From JACJYC01 sp964558465 (GTDB lineage: Bacteria; Bacteroidota; Bacteroidia; Chitinophagales; Saprospiraceae): DNA of 64,000 nucleotides. How positions within the stretch are numbered: position 1 is the stretch's first letter; each line of letters opens with the position of its first letter. The DNA is taken from the NCBI GenBank assembly GCA_964558465.1, contig CAZLEF010000019.1, positions 1-64,000 of the forward strand, in the 5' to 3' direction. The notes beneath the pieces were generated by a model, which searched no databases, was not told the origin of the DNA, and worked only from the letters and a program-made list of their open reading frames with translations. Made by a program: the position numbers and the translations under genes. Below are positions 42,882 to 51,844 of the stretch, piece by piece.

Positions 42882-44675
42882 TTATTCATGAGGGTTTCCA
42901 GTTAAAATAGGTGGCCAACTATTCGTATCGGTCGCCCAGGGAATTTTGTAAGTTGGATGTCCCCAATACCTGTCATGATCAAATTTGGTGACTTGACTGA
43001 CGGGAACGCCTTTTAATTCAAGGATTTCATAAAAATGATTATAATCGAAGTCGGTTGGATCTTTATGTCCTCCATCCAGACCCCTGTCAACTTCAATATG
43101 TGGAACAATAATTGGCCAGCAGTTTTCAATAGTACTTGCCAGGATATATAAATCAGCTAATTTTTGATATTGCTCCTCCGCTGGAGTCGAAGGGTCTCCG
43201 TAATTTAATTCAACATGAAACATCCGACCCTTCAGATTCTGTTGACTTTCTATTTTTGTTGCCCAAACGTTTTTTTCATTAAACGGCCATACTTCGATAG
43301 TACTGCCATCGTTCATGACATATATATGTGCCTTGCTTCTTTTACGGTTATTTGAACTTATTCCTGTTTCGATTTCAATTGAAGATTGCAACATTGATCC
43401 CCCGGTACAATGGATTACAAAATGGCTCCGGGTATTGGGGTCTATTGGACAGACCTGGTATTGCGAGATGATTTTAGTCAGATAGGATGACCAATCATGC
43501 CTCAAAGGATAAATGCTATCTCTCCAAAAGGATTCAGTAAGTAAGGAAGTGTTGACAAATAGTTGCGGGCCGTTAAAGTACTCGGTATAAATATTTAACA
43601 GCAGGGGAGGGTGCAATTTTAAATCGTGTTGTCCTAAAACACGCCAACTATTTAAAAGTGTAGTGTTGGAGCTGCCTTCTTTAAGGGTGTTGTAAATAAA
43701 GGTATTTGTGGAAGGATCACAATCTTCCTTGAAATGTTCGAATAACATTTTAAAAACCTCTGTAGAATATTTTACCGCGCTTTTGGGGAAAATAGCTAAA
43801 AGATATAAATCAATAAATTTTGATTCATCATTAGCAAAGCCTTGATGTAATAATAATTTTAGATTTTTTCCCCTTTGAAAATTATTGTTTTGATTAAAAT
43901 ACATCCATAAAATGGATAGTTTAATTGAAGCAACGCCAATTTCCCCCGATTTTAAATTTGTATAGACGCCTTGGTTATTTATTTCTTTAGAATATTCTGG
44001 ATTTGAGAAAAGAGAACTGTTGATTTTTTTAAAAAATATTTTAAATTCTTGATTTTCTATTTCCGCTAAAATTTTTTTATAAATAATGGCTGAAGAAAGA
44101 TTGATATATCCAATCCGGATACTACCAATGTCTCTAATATAATCCCTCAAATGGTTCGCAATAAAATAGGTACACGTTGGGTTCCCCAAAGCGGCATGGT
44201 TCTCATCGGTATCCGCCAGGGCAAGGATATCCGCCGCTATGGGCGCCAGCCGGTGGACCAGACTGAGATTGTACGATTGCCCGCTTATATTCGCCTGGCA
44301 AGTAACCGTCACCTCGTACCCGTCCATGTTCGGGTCGTCGGCAATCAGCAGAAAAGCGTATTCCTGTGAAAAGTTATTGATCGCTGAAAGTTCATATTGA
44401 GCCGTGACGTCCGTACCGGCCGGGTCGCGCACCACCACCCCCCAACCGAAGGTATTGCCGGTTGAAGCCATATCGCCGCCGGCAACAAACAGTACATACT
44501 TGTTTGTAATGAAATTGAGTTCCGGACCAATCCGCAACTCCCCCGGAAAATAACTGACCAGGGTGAGGGTTTCCCCCTTATTTCCGTTAAGAACGGCATA
44601 ATGGTCCGACAGATCATCCAGCAACGACATGCCGTCGGGTTGGGGAATCCTGGAATATAATTTTGTCAGTCTCAT
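42882..44675 (-). CDS. giant-operon gene 1: PGRP-type N-acetylmuramoyl-L-alanine amidase
   Basis: 597 residues, no signal peptide. The N-terminal beta domain (about 1-140; SRIPQPDG..., NKYVLFVAGGDMASTGNTFGW) corresponds to that of gene 2. A helical middle (about 150-375) follows; its DNA is conspicuously AT-rich (43690-44150). The C-terminal domain is amidase_2/PGRP: SHFVIHCTGG (first zinc His, about 417), KAHIYVMNDGSTIEVWP, FHVELNYGDPS, PHIEVDRGLDGGHKDPTDFD (second zinc His about 533, with the HKDP-FD motif). The enzyme should split the bond between muramic acid and L-alanine. It is the first gene of the operon; a TAACTTTG box lies 177 bp upstream. Confidence 0.82.
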   Translation of the reverse strand: MRLTKLYSRIPQPDGMSLLDDLSDHYAVLNGNKGETLTLVSYFPGELRIGPELNFITNKYVLFVAGGDMASTGNTFGWGVVVRDPAGTDVTAQYELSAINNFSQEYAFLLIADDPNMDGYEVTVTCQANISGQSYNLSLVHRLAPIAADILALADTDENHAALGNPTCTYFIANHLRDYIRDIGSIRIGYINLSSAIIYKKILAEIENQEFKIFFKKINSSLFSNPEYSKEINNQGVYTNLKSGEIGVASIKLSILWMYFNQNNNFQRGKNLKLLLHQGFANDESKFIDLYLLAIFPKSAVKYSTEVFKMLFEHFKEDCDPSTNTFIYNTLKEGSSNTTLLNSWRVLGQHDLKLHPPLLLNIYTEYFNGPQLFVNTSLLTESFWRDSIYPLRHDWSSYLTKIISQYQVCPIDPNTRSHFVIHCTGGSMLQSSIEIETGISSNNRKRSKAHIYVMNDGSTIEVWPFNEKNVWATKIESQQNLKGRMFHVELNYGDPSTPAEEQYQKLADLYILASTIENCWPIIVPHIEVDRGLDGGHKDPTDFDYNHFYEILELKGVPVSQVTKFDHDRYWGHPTYKIPWATDTNSWPPILTGNPHE

Positions 44676-44851
44676 AGTATCTGGGTTTCAACTATATACA
44701 TACCTTTCCCTCATCGCCTCGTGTACGGGCAATGGAATAACCTGGCTAATCGCGTACTACAACTGATTGCACCGGCATGATATGCCGCCAAAGGAAAGAC
44801 TTATCGGATGGAACAAATAGCAGAATAAAAGTTGCCGTCTGGCCTTCGGGG

Positions 44852-44859
44852 CAAAGTTA
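44852..44859 (-). promoter_or_regulatory. -7 box for the giant operon
   Basis: The minus strand reads TAACTTTG, a match to TAnnTTTG, 177 bp before the gene 1 start. No TTTG is present at the expected -33 distance, so the promoter may need an activator. The remaining part of the 433-bp gap 44676-45108 holds an A-rich stretch (44908-44935) and the repeats at 44969-45127. Confidence 0.4.
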
Positions 44860-44968
44860 TTTATCAGGAGATACGTATACCCCGGTAGAATGTTACCCGT
44901 TTTATGAAAAAAAAATAAAAAAATTTTGAATACTTGTCAATTTTGGCTCGCCAGGCTGGTTTCAACAA

Positions 44969-45127
44969 CGCTCAGCCACCTCTGACTCCGCTCACTATCC
45001 AAAGTGCCGCCGACGGTGGCTGAGCGAAGCCGAAGTCACCCCTTCAGCACCTTGAGGAAAACGAAAGGGTTTCCTCGCCGTTCCTTAGGTGGCTGAGCGA
45101 AGCCGAAGTCACCCCTTCAACACCTCC
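44969..45127. repeat. inverted and direct 'ggtggctgagcgaag' repeats
   Basis: cgctcagccacc (44969-44980) and ggtggctgagcg (45015-45026) form a 12-bp stem. A direct repeat of about 38 bp (ggtggctgagcgaagccgaa...) occurs at 45015-45053 and 45088-45126. Its second copy contains the permease stop codon and last residues, so the first copy is a duplicated gene end. It probably separates permease and giant-operon transcription. Confidence 0.75.
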
Positions 45128-47478
45128 GCCGGATTGGCCCGCACTGCCGACCACACCTTCGCCCCCACCGTGCCCAGGGCAATGGCAAATAGCGCCACAG
45201 CCGATACGGCCAGCGTACTTGCATCGATCCCCGCATTGACCTTGAAGATCAGGTCCATCAACAGTTTGGTGAGGGCATACCCGCCATAACAGCCGATAAC
45301 AGAGGCCGCAACAAAAATCCAGAGGTATCCCCGGTTCACCAGGGCCATGATCTGGCCAGGCGTAGCGCCTACAACTTTGCGGATGGCAATCTCGCGCATT
45401 TTTTTCAACACGGTCAGTGAAACCAATGCAAAAAGGCCCGTTGCGGTCAACAATACCGTGACAATCGCGAACCACAGGAAAATTTTGGCGATGCTCGTCG
45501 TCACCCGCATGGCCTCGCCGGCGATTTCGCTCTGATAAAATCCACGGAAGGGCTTGAGCGGGAACAACCTCGCCCAGGCAGCCTTGGTCTGGTCGAATAC
45601 CGAGGTCAGTTCCCCGGGTCTTGCCCGAATAACGAGGTTGACTTCCTTGTCCGGGCGCACCAGCCGCATAGCTGCAGGCTCAATGGGGTCGAAAAGCATA
45701 TCGCTGTGGAAATCTTTCAACGTACCTACCACCGTATAACTCAGCGTATCGATCCGCATCGTTTTCCCCAGCGCCTCCTCGTTTGTCCAGCCGAATTGGG
45801 CGGCCATTTTTTCGTTCACCAGCAACGCATTTTCAAAATCGGTTTGCAACTGCGGATCAAAGGCCCTGCCTGCAGCCATTTTCATGCGCATCAGGTCAAG
45901 GTATTTGTCCCCGACTTCATAAAAATTGAACTGATGCGCTTGTTCCTCGGCTTCCGCCGTTTTCCACCGATAGGAAAAACCGACCAGCGACCGGCTGCCC
46001 GACATTGCTTCCACGCCGGGTATTTGTTGCACAACCGCCCTCATGGCTTCGAGCGAAGTACTGTCCTGGGCAGGCACAGTCATGACGTTTTCCCGGTCAT
46101 ACCCGTAATCGTAAGTCCTTTGAAACTCGGTATTTTTCGAAAAACCTACCCCTGCAATCACCGTTATCAGTGAAATGACCACCTGAAGGCCGAGCAAGAG
46201 CCGGGAGAACAAGTTGTTGCCGCCAAATTTTACTGAGCCCCTGAAAATGCTTGAGGGGTTGAAACGGCTGATATAAAATGCAGGATAAGCGCCTGCCAGC
46301 AGGGTAGTACCCAGCAGGGCGATTCCGATAAATAGCATAAGCCCGTTGTCGTGCAGGTAATCCGCCCGGGCATCGACAAAGACGAACATGCGGTTAAAGG
46401 CCGGAAGCCACCAGTGGTTGATCAAAACGGAAACGGCAAAACCGGCCGTAACAATAGCGCCGCACTCCAGCAACAACTGGGTCCGCAACTGGCTGCGCGT
46501 TCCGCCCATCACTTTGCGGATGCCCATCTCCTTCAACCTGCGGTTGGACCGGGCCACCGTCGTGTTGGCGAAATTCAGACAAGCCGAAAACCAGATTAAT
46601 AGGGCCAGCACCAGGGGGCCGTATGCGGCGGAGTCCTCCGGCCGCTCGAACAGGCTGTTGGCGCTCAGTTCGCCCATCCTCCCGTGTTCGACCAGCGAAA
46701 CCAGCCGGAACCGGGCCACCTTCCAGTCTTCCCGGGCGGCATGTTGCAGCGGAAGGTATTTGCGGAAGTCCTGGGCCAGCCGCCCTGCGTCTGCCGGGTT
46801 TTTTAATTTGAAAAAAACGGCGTCCCCAAGCCAGGTCCAGTCGTCCGCCTTGAGCGGCTCGCCGTCGCCCTTGCGGAAATTGTCGAAATGGGTCAGCATC
46901 CCGAACCGGATCGTGGAATTCATCGGCGGGTCTTTTAATACGCCGGTTACAGTGAGCGGCCGCTGGAAATCCGACCCCGCGTAAAAAATCATCGTCTGGC
47001 CCAAGGGGTCTGCCTGACCGAAATATTTGACGGCGGTTTCTTCTGTGATCAGTACTGCGTTCCGGTCGTTGAGGTCGTTGGCGCCCCTGACCAGCGGGAA
47101 ATGGAAAAATTCAAAAAAGGCGGGATCGGTAAAACTCGCTCCGTCGGCAAACGGCTCGCTCGTTCCTCCTTTGACATCCAGTCCGGTCGTTTCAAACCGG
47201 ACAACCTCCGAAATGGTCGAAAACTCGGCCTTGCTCAAGGGGCCCACTGCCATCGGGAAAATACCCATCCACTCTCCTTCCGATTCTCTGGCCGACAATC
47301 CCCTGAACACGGTCTCACGGTCGGGATGGAAATCGTCGAAACTGAAACTGAAACGGTAGTTCTGGTTGGCCCATACAATCGCAGCAATGCCGACACCCAG
47401 CCCCAGGATATTGATGAGGGTGTAGGTCTTGGCTTTCCATAAATTGCGAAAACCCACAAACAGGTAATTCCGGAACAT
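45109..47478 (-). CDS. FtsX/MacB-type ABC transporter permease
   Basis: 789 residues. An N-terminal membrane helix (LINILGLGVGIAAIVWANQN, about 21-40) is followed by a MacB-type periplasmic domain. The first FtsX core (about 285-430) includes the RNRRLKEMGIRKVMGGTRSQL-like coupling segment RRLKEMGIRKVMGG. A second periplasmic domain (about 450-650) and the second FtsX core (ITSIAKIFLWFAIVTVLLTA..., LKKMREIAIRKVVGATPGQI) follow, and it ends NPAEVLKG. This is the usual length and design of Bacteroidota two-core permeases that work with a separate ATPase, which is not in the window. The substrate is unknown; family members move lipoproteins, peptides or antibiotics. It stands alone, divergent from the BamA-like gene. 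Confidence 0.92.
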   Translation of the reverse strand: MFRNYLFVGFRNLWKAKTYTLINILGLGVGIAAIVWANQNYRFSFSFDDFHPDRETVFRGLSARESEGEWMGIFPMAVGPLSKAEFSTISEVVRFETTGLDVKGGTSEPFADGASFTDPAFFEFFHFPLVRGANDLNDRNAVLITEETAVKYFGQADPLGQTMIFYAGSDFQRPLTVTGVLKDPPMNSTIRFGMLTHFDNFRKGDGEPLKADDWTWLGDAVFFKLKNPADAGRLAQDFRKYLPLQHAAREDWKVARFRLVSLVEHGRMGELSANSLFERPEDSAAYGPLVLALLIWFSACLNFANTTVARSNRRLKEMGIRKVMGGTRSQLRTQLLLECGAIVTAGFAVSVLINHWWLPAFNRMFVFVDARADYLHDNGLMLFIGIALLGTTLLAGAYPAFYISRFNPSSIFRGSVKFGGNNLFSRLLLGLQVVISLITVIAGVGFSKNTEFQRTYDYGYDRENVMTVPAQDSTSLEAMRAVVQQIPGVEAMSGSRSLVGFSYRWKTAEAEEQAHQFNFYEVGDKYLDLMRMKMAAGRAFDPQLQTDFENALLVNEKMAAQFGWTNEEALGKTMRIDTLSYTVVGTLKDFHSDMLFDPIEPAAMRLVRPDKEVNLVIRARPGELTSVFDQTKAAWARLFPLKPFRGFYQSEIAGEAMRVTTSIAKIFLWFAIVTVLLTATGLFALVSLTVLKKMREIAIRKVVGATPGQIMALVNRGYLWIFVAASVIGCYGGYALTKLLMDLIFKVNAGIDASTLAVSAVALFAIALGTVGAKVWSAVRANPAEVLKG

Positions 47479-47526
47479 ATTCTGAAGGTTTTAAACCAGG
47501 GCCCCAAAAATTATGCCCGAAATATA

Positions 47527-47534
47527 TATGTTTG
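47527..47534 (+). promoter_or_regulatory. -7 box for the BamA/TamA-like gene
   Basis: TATGTTTG matches TAnnTTTG, 140 bp before the ATG at 47674. No clear -33 TTTG is seen. Confidence 0.4.
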
Positions 47535-47673
47535 ATAATCAAAATTTTAAAAGAAAAACGGAAAACAAAATTGTTCAGGATTGAACAAATGGTGTACAGG
47601 AACGGACAGTACTTTTTCCAGCCCGGGCCGGCAGCCTGTTATACTGGAATTCTTCTCCGGTCGTTATTGGATT

Positions 47674-49461
47674 ATGTCGCGTGCAAAGATCCCGGTCATG
47701 GTGTTTTTTGCCCTCTTTTTATTCCTGCCTTCAGGAGTAAAAGCCCAGTCTGTTTATTCCTTGCAAATTCTTCCGGTCGATCAGTCGCCTGAGTGGTTGA
47801 AATCACAGATCAGGGTACAGGAAAACTTTCCGGATAGCCTGGCGCTGACCCGCGCCCTGCAGGATGCGGTTTTTCAACTGCACGCCAACGCCTACCTGGA
47901 GGCTTCGGTAGATACCCTGGTGTGGTCGGAAAACCGGGCTGTGGCTTTTTTGCATGTGGGCGCCGGATACGCCTGGGTTGACCTCGACCCTTCAGGCGTA
48001 GCTCCCGGCTTCCTCAGCCGGATCGGTTACCGGGAAAAAAATTACCGCAACCGCCCTTTTTCTTACAAAAGACTGGTTCGTTTGCAGCAATCCCTGCTGG
48101 AATACGCCGAAAACCATGGTTATCCCTTTGCCAGGATCCGCCTAGACAGCCTGCAACTCCGGCAAAATAAGGTGGGCGCCCGGTTATGCCTCGATCCTGG
48201 CCCGCTGGTCTCCTTTGGCCCCATGAATTTTACCCTCGAACAACCGGTCAGTCCCGGTTTTTTATACCGGTATCTGGGCATTGCACCCGGCGACTTCTAT
48301 TCAAGGGCGGGCATTCTTCGCGCCCGGAAACGGCTCAACGAATTGCCCTATCTCAAAATGGCAGGCGACCCGCTTGTTCGCTTCAACGGCGATAAAGCCA
48401 CCCTCCAACTGGAATTGGCGCGCCAGAAGGCCAGCCGGTTTGATTTCCTCATCGGCGTGCTGCCCAACAGCAACCAATCCGGCAAACTCCTGATCACCGG
48501 CTCCTTCAAAGGCGAATGGCGCAACGCTTTCCAGAAAGGGGAGCGCATCTACGCCGCATTCGAACAATTACGGCCCCAGACCCAATCCCTGAAACTGGAA
48601 CTGAATTATCCCTATCTGCTCGACCTTCCCTTTGGCCTGGAAGGCAATTTTTCCCTTTACAAACGGGATACCACCTATATCGACCTGGGTTACAAAGTGG
48701 GCGTGGCTTTCCTCTCAGGCGGCGAAGATTATCTTCAGGCTTTTACCGAAAATTTCAGGACCAACCTGCTCAACGTGGATACCGCCGCCATCCTGCGCAC
48801 CGGCGTTTTGCCGGATACCCTCGATGTCAACCGCTCTTTTGTCGGCCTGGCTTTTTCCATGCAACGGCTGGATTACCGCAATAACCCGCGGAAAGGCTGG
48901 GCGGCAACGCTGAAAGCCGGCGCCGGAACCAAAAAGATTTTGAGGAACAACCTGATTACCAGCCTGCCCATTGAGAACCCCTATGCGCAGTTCCCCGAAA
49001 AAAGTTTCCAATACCGGATCGAAACCCAGGCGGAGGTTTACCTTCCGGTGATGAAACGGGCCACCGTGAAAGCAGGCCTGCAAAGCGGTATCCTGCTGGC
49101 AAAAGAACCTGTCCTGGTTAACGAACAATTCCGCATCGGAGGGGCGAAGCTGTTGCGCGGATTTGATGAGGAATTCATTTTTGCATCCAGGTTCGCCGTT
49201 TTTACCCTGGAATACCGGCTACTCCTTGCCCAAAATTCCTTCCTCTTCGTATTTGGCGATCAGGCCTGGGTGAACGCCGAAACAGCCTCTGCGCCCCCTG
49301 GAAAAGACCCCAACGACTATCCCCTTGGATTTGGCGCCGGCATCAGTTTCGAAACCAAAGCGGGTATATTCGGCCTCAGCCTGGCATTCGGCCGCCGAAC
49401 CGGAGAACCCATCGATTTTGGCGCGCCTAAGGTGCATTTTGGATACCTCAGCTTCTTTTAA
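47674..49461 (+). CDS. BamA/TamA (Omp85)-like outer-membrane protein
   Basis: 595 residues from the ATG at 47674, which starts a signal peptide (IPVMVFFALFLFLPSGVKAQ); the frame open to 47581 only adds a non-signal stretch. Residues about 25-270 look like POTRA-type units (e.g. YKRLVRLQQSLLEYAENHGYPFARIRLDSL; PGDFYSRAGILRARKRLNEL). From about 275 the alternating-pattern strands of a 16-strand surface-antigen barrel follow, including KGWAATLKAGAG and FRIGGAKLLRGFDEE, equivalent to the conserved (V/I)RG(F/Y) of Omp85 loop 6, here LLRGF. The final strand is VHFGYLSFF with a terminal aromatic. It probably inserts or translocates proteins at the outer membrane. It is shorter than BamA and may be a specialised paralogue. 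Confidence 0.85.
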   Translation: MSRAKIPVMVFFALFLFLPSGVKAQSVYSLQILPVDQSPEWLKSQIRVQENFPDSLALTRALQDAVFQLHANAYLEASVDTLVWSENRAVAFLHVGAGYAWVDLDPSGVAPGFLSRIGYREKNYRNRPFSYKRLVRLQQSLLEYAENHGYPFARIRLDSLQLRQNKVGARLCLDPGPLVSFGPMNFTLEQPVSPGFLYRYLGIAPGDFYSRAGILRARKRLNELPYLKMAGDPLVRFNGDKATLQLELARQKASRFDFLIGVLPNSNQSGKLLITGSFKGEWRNAFQKGERIYAAFEQLRPQTQSLKLELNYPYLLDLPFGLEGNFSLYKRDTTYIDLGYKVGVAFLSGGEDYLQAFTENFRTNLLNVDTAAILRTGVLPDTLDVNRSFVGLAFSMQRLDYRNNPRKGWAATLKAGAGTKKILRNNLITSLPIENPYAQFPEKSFQYRIETQAEVYLPVMKRATVKAGLQSGILLAKEPVLVNEQFRIGGAKLLRGFDEEFIFASRFAVFTLEYRLLLAQNSFLFVFGDQAWVNAETASAPPGKDPNDYPLGFGAGISFETKAGIFGLSLAFGRRTGEPIDFGAPKVHFGYLSFF

Positions 49462-49478
49462 TTAATCCGATTTAAACG

Positions 49479-49641
49479 ATTGGAACGATTGATTCGATTT
49501 TTAAATCAATCGAACCAATCGAATCAATCCAATCAATTGTTGATGTGTTGATGTGTTGATGTGTTGATGTGTTGATGCGAGGGCTGCCCGTCCAATCGTA
49601 TCAATCGAACCAATCCAATCAATCGAACCAATCGAATCAAT
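49479..49641. repeat. complex 'caatcga' hairpins with an 8-bp tandem repeat
   Basis: gattggaacgattgattcgattt (49478-49500) faces aaatcaatcgaaccaatcgaatcaatcc (49503-49530). Five perfect copies of tgttgatg follow (49538-49577), then a second block of caatcgaa words (49591-49641). The minus-strand lipoprotein gene ends within it, its TGA at 49637-49639 being part of 'ttgattcgattgg'. Confidence 0.9.
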
Positions 49642-51241
49642 TTTTAAATTCCACCGTCGCCTCCAAATCCCAATTCGCCCTCAACTGTTCCAACACCTGG
49701 CGGAAAACGGGTTCGGGCTGCCGTTTTTTGGCATAGTTACCGGTGTCCCAGCGCCCGTTTCCGTTCCAGTCGGTCACGATCCGGACGGTGTATTCGGCGG
49801 GTTTCAGGTGCTGAAATGCGCGTTCTGCTCCTGGCTGGTTCTTCACCAGGAAGGACTCCAGGACGTTCCCGTCTTTGGTGGTGATTTCAATGAGGTAAGC
49901 CATCGTACTGTCCAGTCCGGCAACCGTGAGTTTCAGGTTGCCGTAGGTTTTCAGCAGGTCGGTTTTGATATTCCGGACAATGGTATCCTGGTTGGTATTG
50001 CCATAAATATCCGTCATCCCGCCGGGCAGGATCTCCAGCCGGTAAATGCTACCCTCTTTCCAGCGGTGGGTGACCAGGAGTTCCCGGTTGGGAACCGAAT
50101 CGATACCCAATTCAGGCCTGACCGGCGCCGGAAAAGTATCCTGGAAAAGCGATACCAACGCTGTGTCTGCCCTGGTAAGCGGGCGGTTGAACCGGATTTT
50201 CAACGGATTTCCCGGTAAGACACTCAACACGGTCTTTGGCGTCGCTCCGCCAAAAGGGAGCAGATCGGGGAATTTGCCCCCAGGTTTGGGTTGAATCAAA
50301 AGCGTATCAAAGGCAAGGGTGTCTGATCTGAGGAAAAGCCTCCATTCCAGGCCGGATGGCTGGTGGTACCACAGTCGCAGGGTATCCCTTTCCAGGTCCG
50401 GTATCAGGTTGCCGTCCAGGTTATCCGGGAACGCTTGCACCTCCTGCGGCGACCGGTTAAAAACCAGCTTGACGAGCCCGTACCGGCTGGTGTCCACATC
50501 CAGTACCTGAACCGGCGCCTCTTCGGTGAAAAGCTGCAGCGTCAGGTTTTTTACCACGGTGTCCTGCATCCGGATCAAGGTATCCGGAAAACCGACGGGT
50601 TCTGTTTTTTGGCTGAATTGGTAATCGAAGTCGGCGTCTTTCAGTGCAAACCCCTTAAAATCACCGTATTTGATGTTCTCGATGGCAAAAAAACCTTCCT
50701 TGTTGGTTTTGCCGAAATAAAACGGCCGTTCCTTGTGGACCACTGAATCGGTGAGGTTGTCGTACAGCATAAACAGGGCATTCTCAACCGGCAGCCCGGT
50801 GAAGGCGTCGACAACCCGGCCTTTCAGGCGAAGTGAATCCAGGTAATCGCCCGTTGAAAATACAAAACGCAGGTTGTCGGCCGGGTTTTTTTCGGTCAGG
50901 TCCTTAATCGCTTCGCCAAAGTTGATGGTGTAGGTTGCTTCAGGCCGGAGGGTATCCTGTTCGTTAAAAAAAAATTGGACCGTCTTGCCTTTGATCCTGA
51001 GGTCAAATTCCCCAATCGGAGGGGAAATGACCACCTGGTTGAAGGCGTCGTCCAGTTGCACCCATTCATCAAAGGTGAGGGAAATGGTTTGTTTCCGGAA
51101 ACCTGTTTGGAAATTGGGCGTCGATTTCTCCCGCACGATCCCCGGTGGGGTTTCGTCCTTAGGGCCTCCGGAAGGAGGTGTCGGGGTTGCGCAGCCCCAA
51201 AGCAACGCCAGGCTTAAATAACACCAAAGTCTCAGCATCAA
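49637..51241 (-). CDS. lipoprotein with Big_5-type Ig-like domain
   Basis: 534 residues, lipobox LLWGCATP, followed by the typical TPTPPSGGPKDETPP linker of a well-populated Bacteroidota family of Ig-like (Big_5) lipoproteins. The N-terminal domain (about 40-130; ISLTFDEWVQLDDAFNQVVI, YTINFGEAIKDLTEKNPADN) is the Big_5 fold. A carboxypeptidase-regulatory-like module follows (LKGRVVDAFTGLPVENALFM, about 137-160). The remainder holds further beta domains, and the end (VRIVTDWNGNGRWDTGNYAK) shows a Ca-loop-like DWNGNGRWD. An outer-membrane-attached structural or biogenesis role is assumed; the precise role is not known. It is convergent with the BamA-like gene. Confidence 0.85.
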   Translation of the reverse strand: MMLRLWCYLSLALLWGCATPTPPSGGPKDETPPGIVREKSTPNFQTGFRKQTISLTFDEWVQLDDAFNQVVISPPIGEFDLRIKGKTVQFFFNEQDTLRPEATYTINFGEAIKDLTEKNPADNLRFVFSTGDYLDSLRLKGRVVDAFTGLPVENALFMLYDNLTDSVVHKERPFYFGKTNKEGFFAIENIKYGDFKGFALKDADFDYQFSQKTEPVGFPDTLIRMQDTVVKNLTLQLFTEEAPVQVLDVDTSRYGLVKLVFNRSPQEVQAFPDNLDGNLIPDLERDTLRLWYHQPSGLEWRLFLRSDTLAFDTLLIQPKPGGKFPDLLPFGGATPKTVLSVLPGNPLKIRFNRPLTRADTALVSLFQDTFPAPVRPELGIDSVPNRELLVTHRWKEGSIYRLEILPGGMTDIYGNTNQDTIVRNIKTDLLKTYGNLKLTVAGLDSTMAYLIEITTKDGNVLESFLVKNQPGAERAFQHLKPAEYTVRIVTDWNGNGRWDTGNYAKKRQPEPVFRQVLEQLRANWDLEATVEFKN

Positions 51242-51342
51242 GGCAGTATTTTCCGGATTGGGAAGGCAAATTTAGGATGTTCAACGCTGAATGCAGCGGA
51301 AAAATCTGTAGTTTTTAACCCTGTTGGCCTTTTATTGACCTT

Positions 51343-51768
51343 TTAATGCTGGAAATGGAAACTGCCGTCGCGGAAAGCGGCGATCACCTGGAATTTCGGC
51401 TGGGTTTCTTCCGACATTTCATCGGTGACGCCATGGTAGAAAAGGATCTCATTTTCTCCCCCCTTGCGGGCATAAAAATAATCACCCGAGCCGGCCCACC
51501 AGCCGCCGACGGCGTTGAGCGCGTCGGCAGGAATGCCGAGGCCGGAAAATGCGTCAACCCCGATGCTGTCGCAGGCGTTGACATTGGCGATCTTGGTTTT
51601 ATTGGCGTTGACAATCGCAAAGACACCGGCCGAAGGCGCGTCGGATTTTTCCCCACAGGTTAATTCCACCTGGTATATACCCGAACGGTTTTCGGCAGAT
51701 GAGTGATCGGTTTTGCAGCCGGCAAAAATCAATATGAACAGAGAAAAAATAAAGTTTCTGTGTCTCAT
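51343..51768 (-). CDS. small lipoprotein of unknown function
   Basis: 141 residues from the ATG at 51768, which begins a lipoprotein signal (FIFSLFILIFAGCKTD). The longer open frame to 51888 runs into the tRNA promoter and is not used. The mature part contains ANKTKIANVNACDSIGVDAFSGLG and GDYFYARKGGENEILFYHGV, with a second cysteine at ACDS. I recognise no family. It stands alone, divergent from tRNA-His. Confidence 0.65.
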   Translation of the reverse strand: MRHRNFIFSLFILIFAGCKTDHSSAENRSGIYQVELTCGEKSDAPSAGVFAIVNANKTKIANVNACDSIGVDAFSGLGIPADALNAVGGWWAGSGDYFYARKGGENEILFYHGVTDEMSEETQPKFQVIAAFRDGSFHFQH

Positions 51769-51844
51769 CCGGGAACTTTTTGCCGAAGATACGTTTTCTT
51801 TATAGGTTGAGAATGCCCTTTCGCAGATTTTTGCGGGAAAAGAC

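Noticed and set aside
25228..44675. Prophage, tailocin or eCIS cluster
   Set aside because: No sheath, tube, baseplate, LysM-tail or AAA ATPase gene can be recognised. Two wall hydrolases alone are not sufficient.
45109..47478. Permease as part of the giant operon
   Set aside because: Same strand, but separated by 433 bp with repeats and a new -7 box in front of the amidase gene.
49479..49641. CRISPR array
   Set aside because: Units are 7-9 bp, degenerate, without spacers of constant length, and no cas genes are present.
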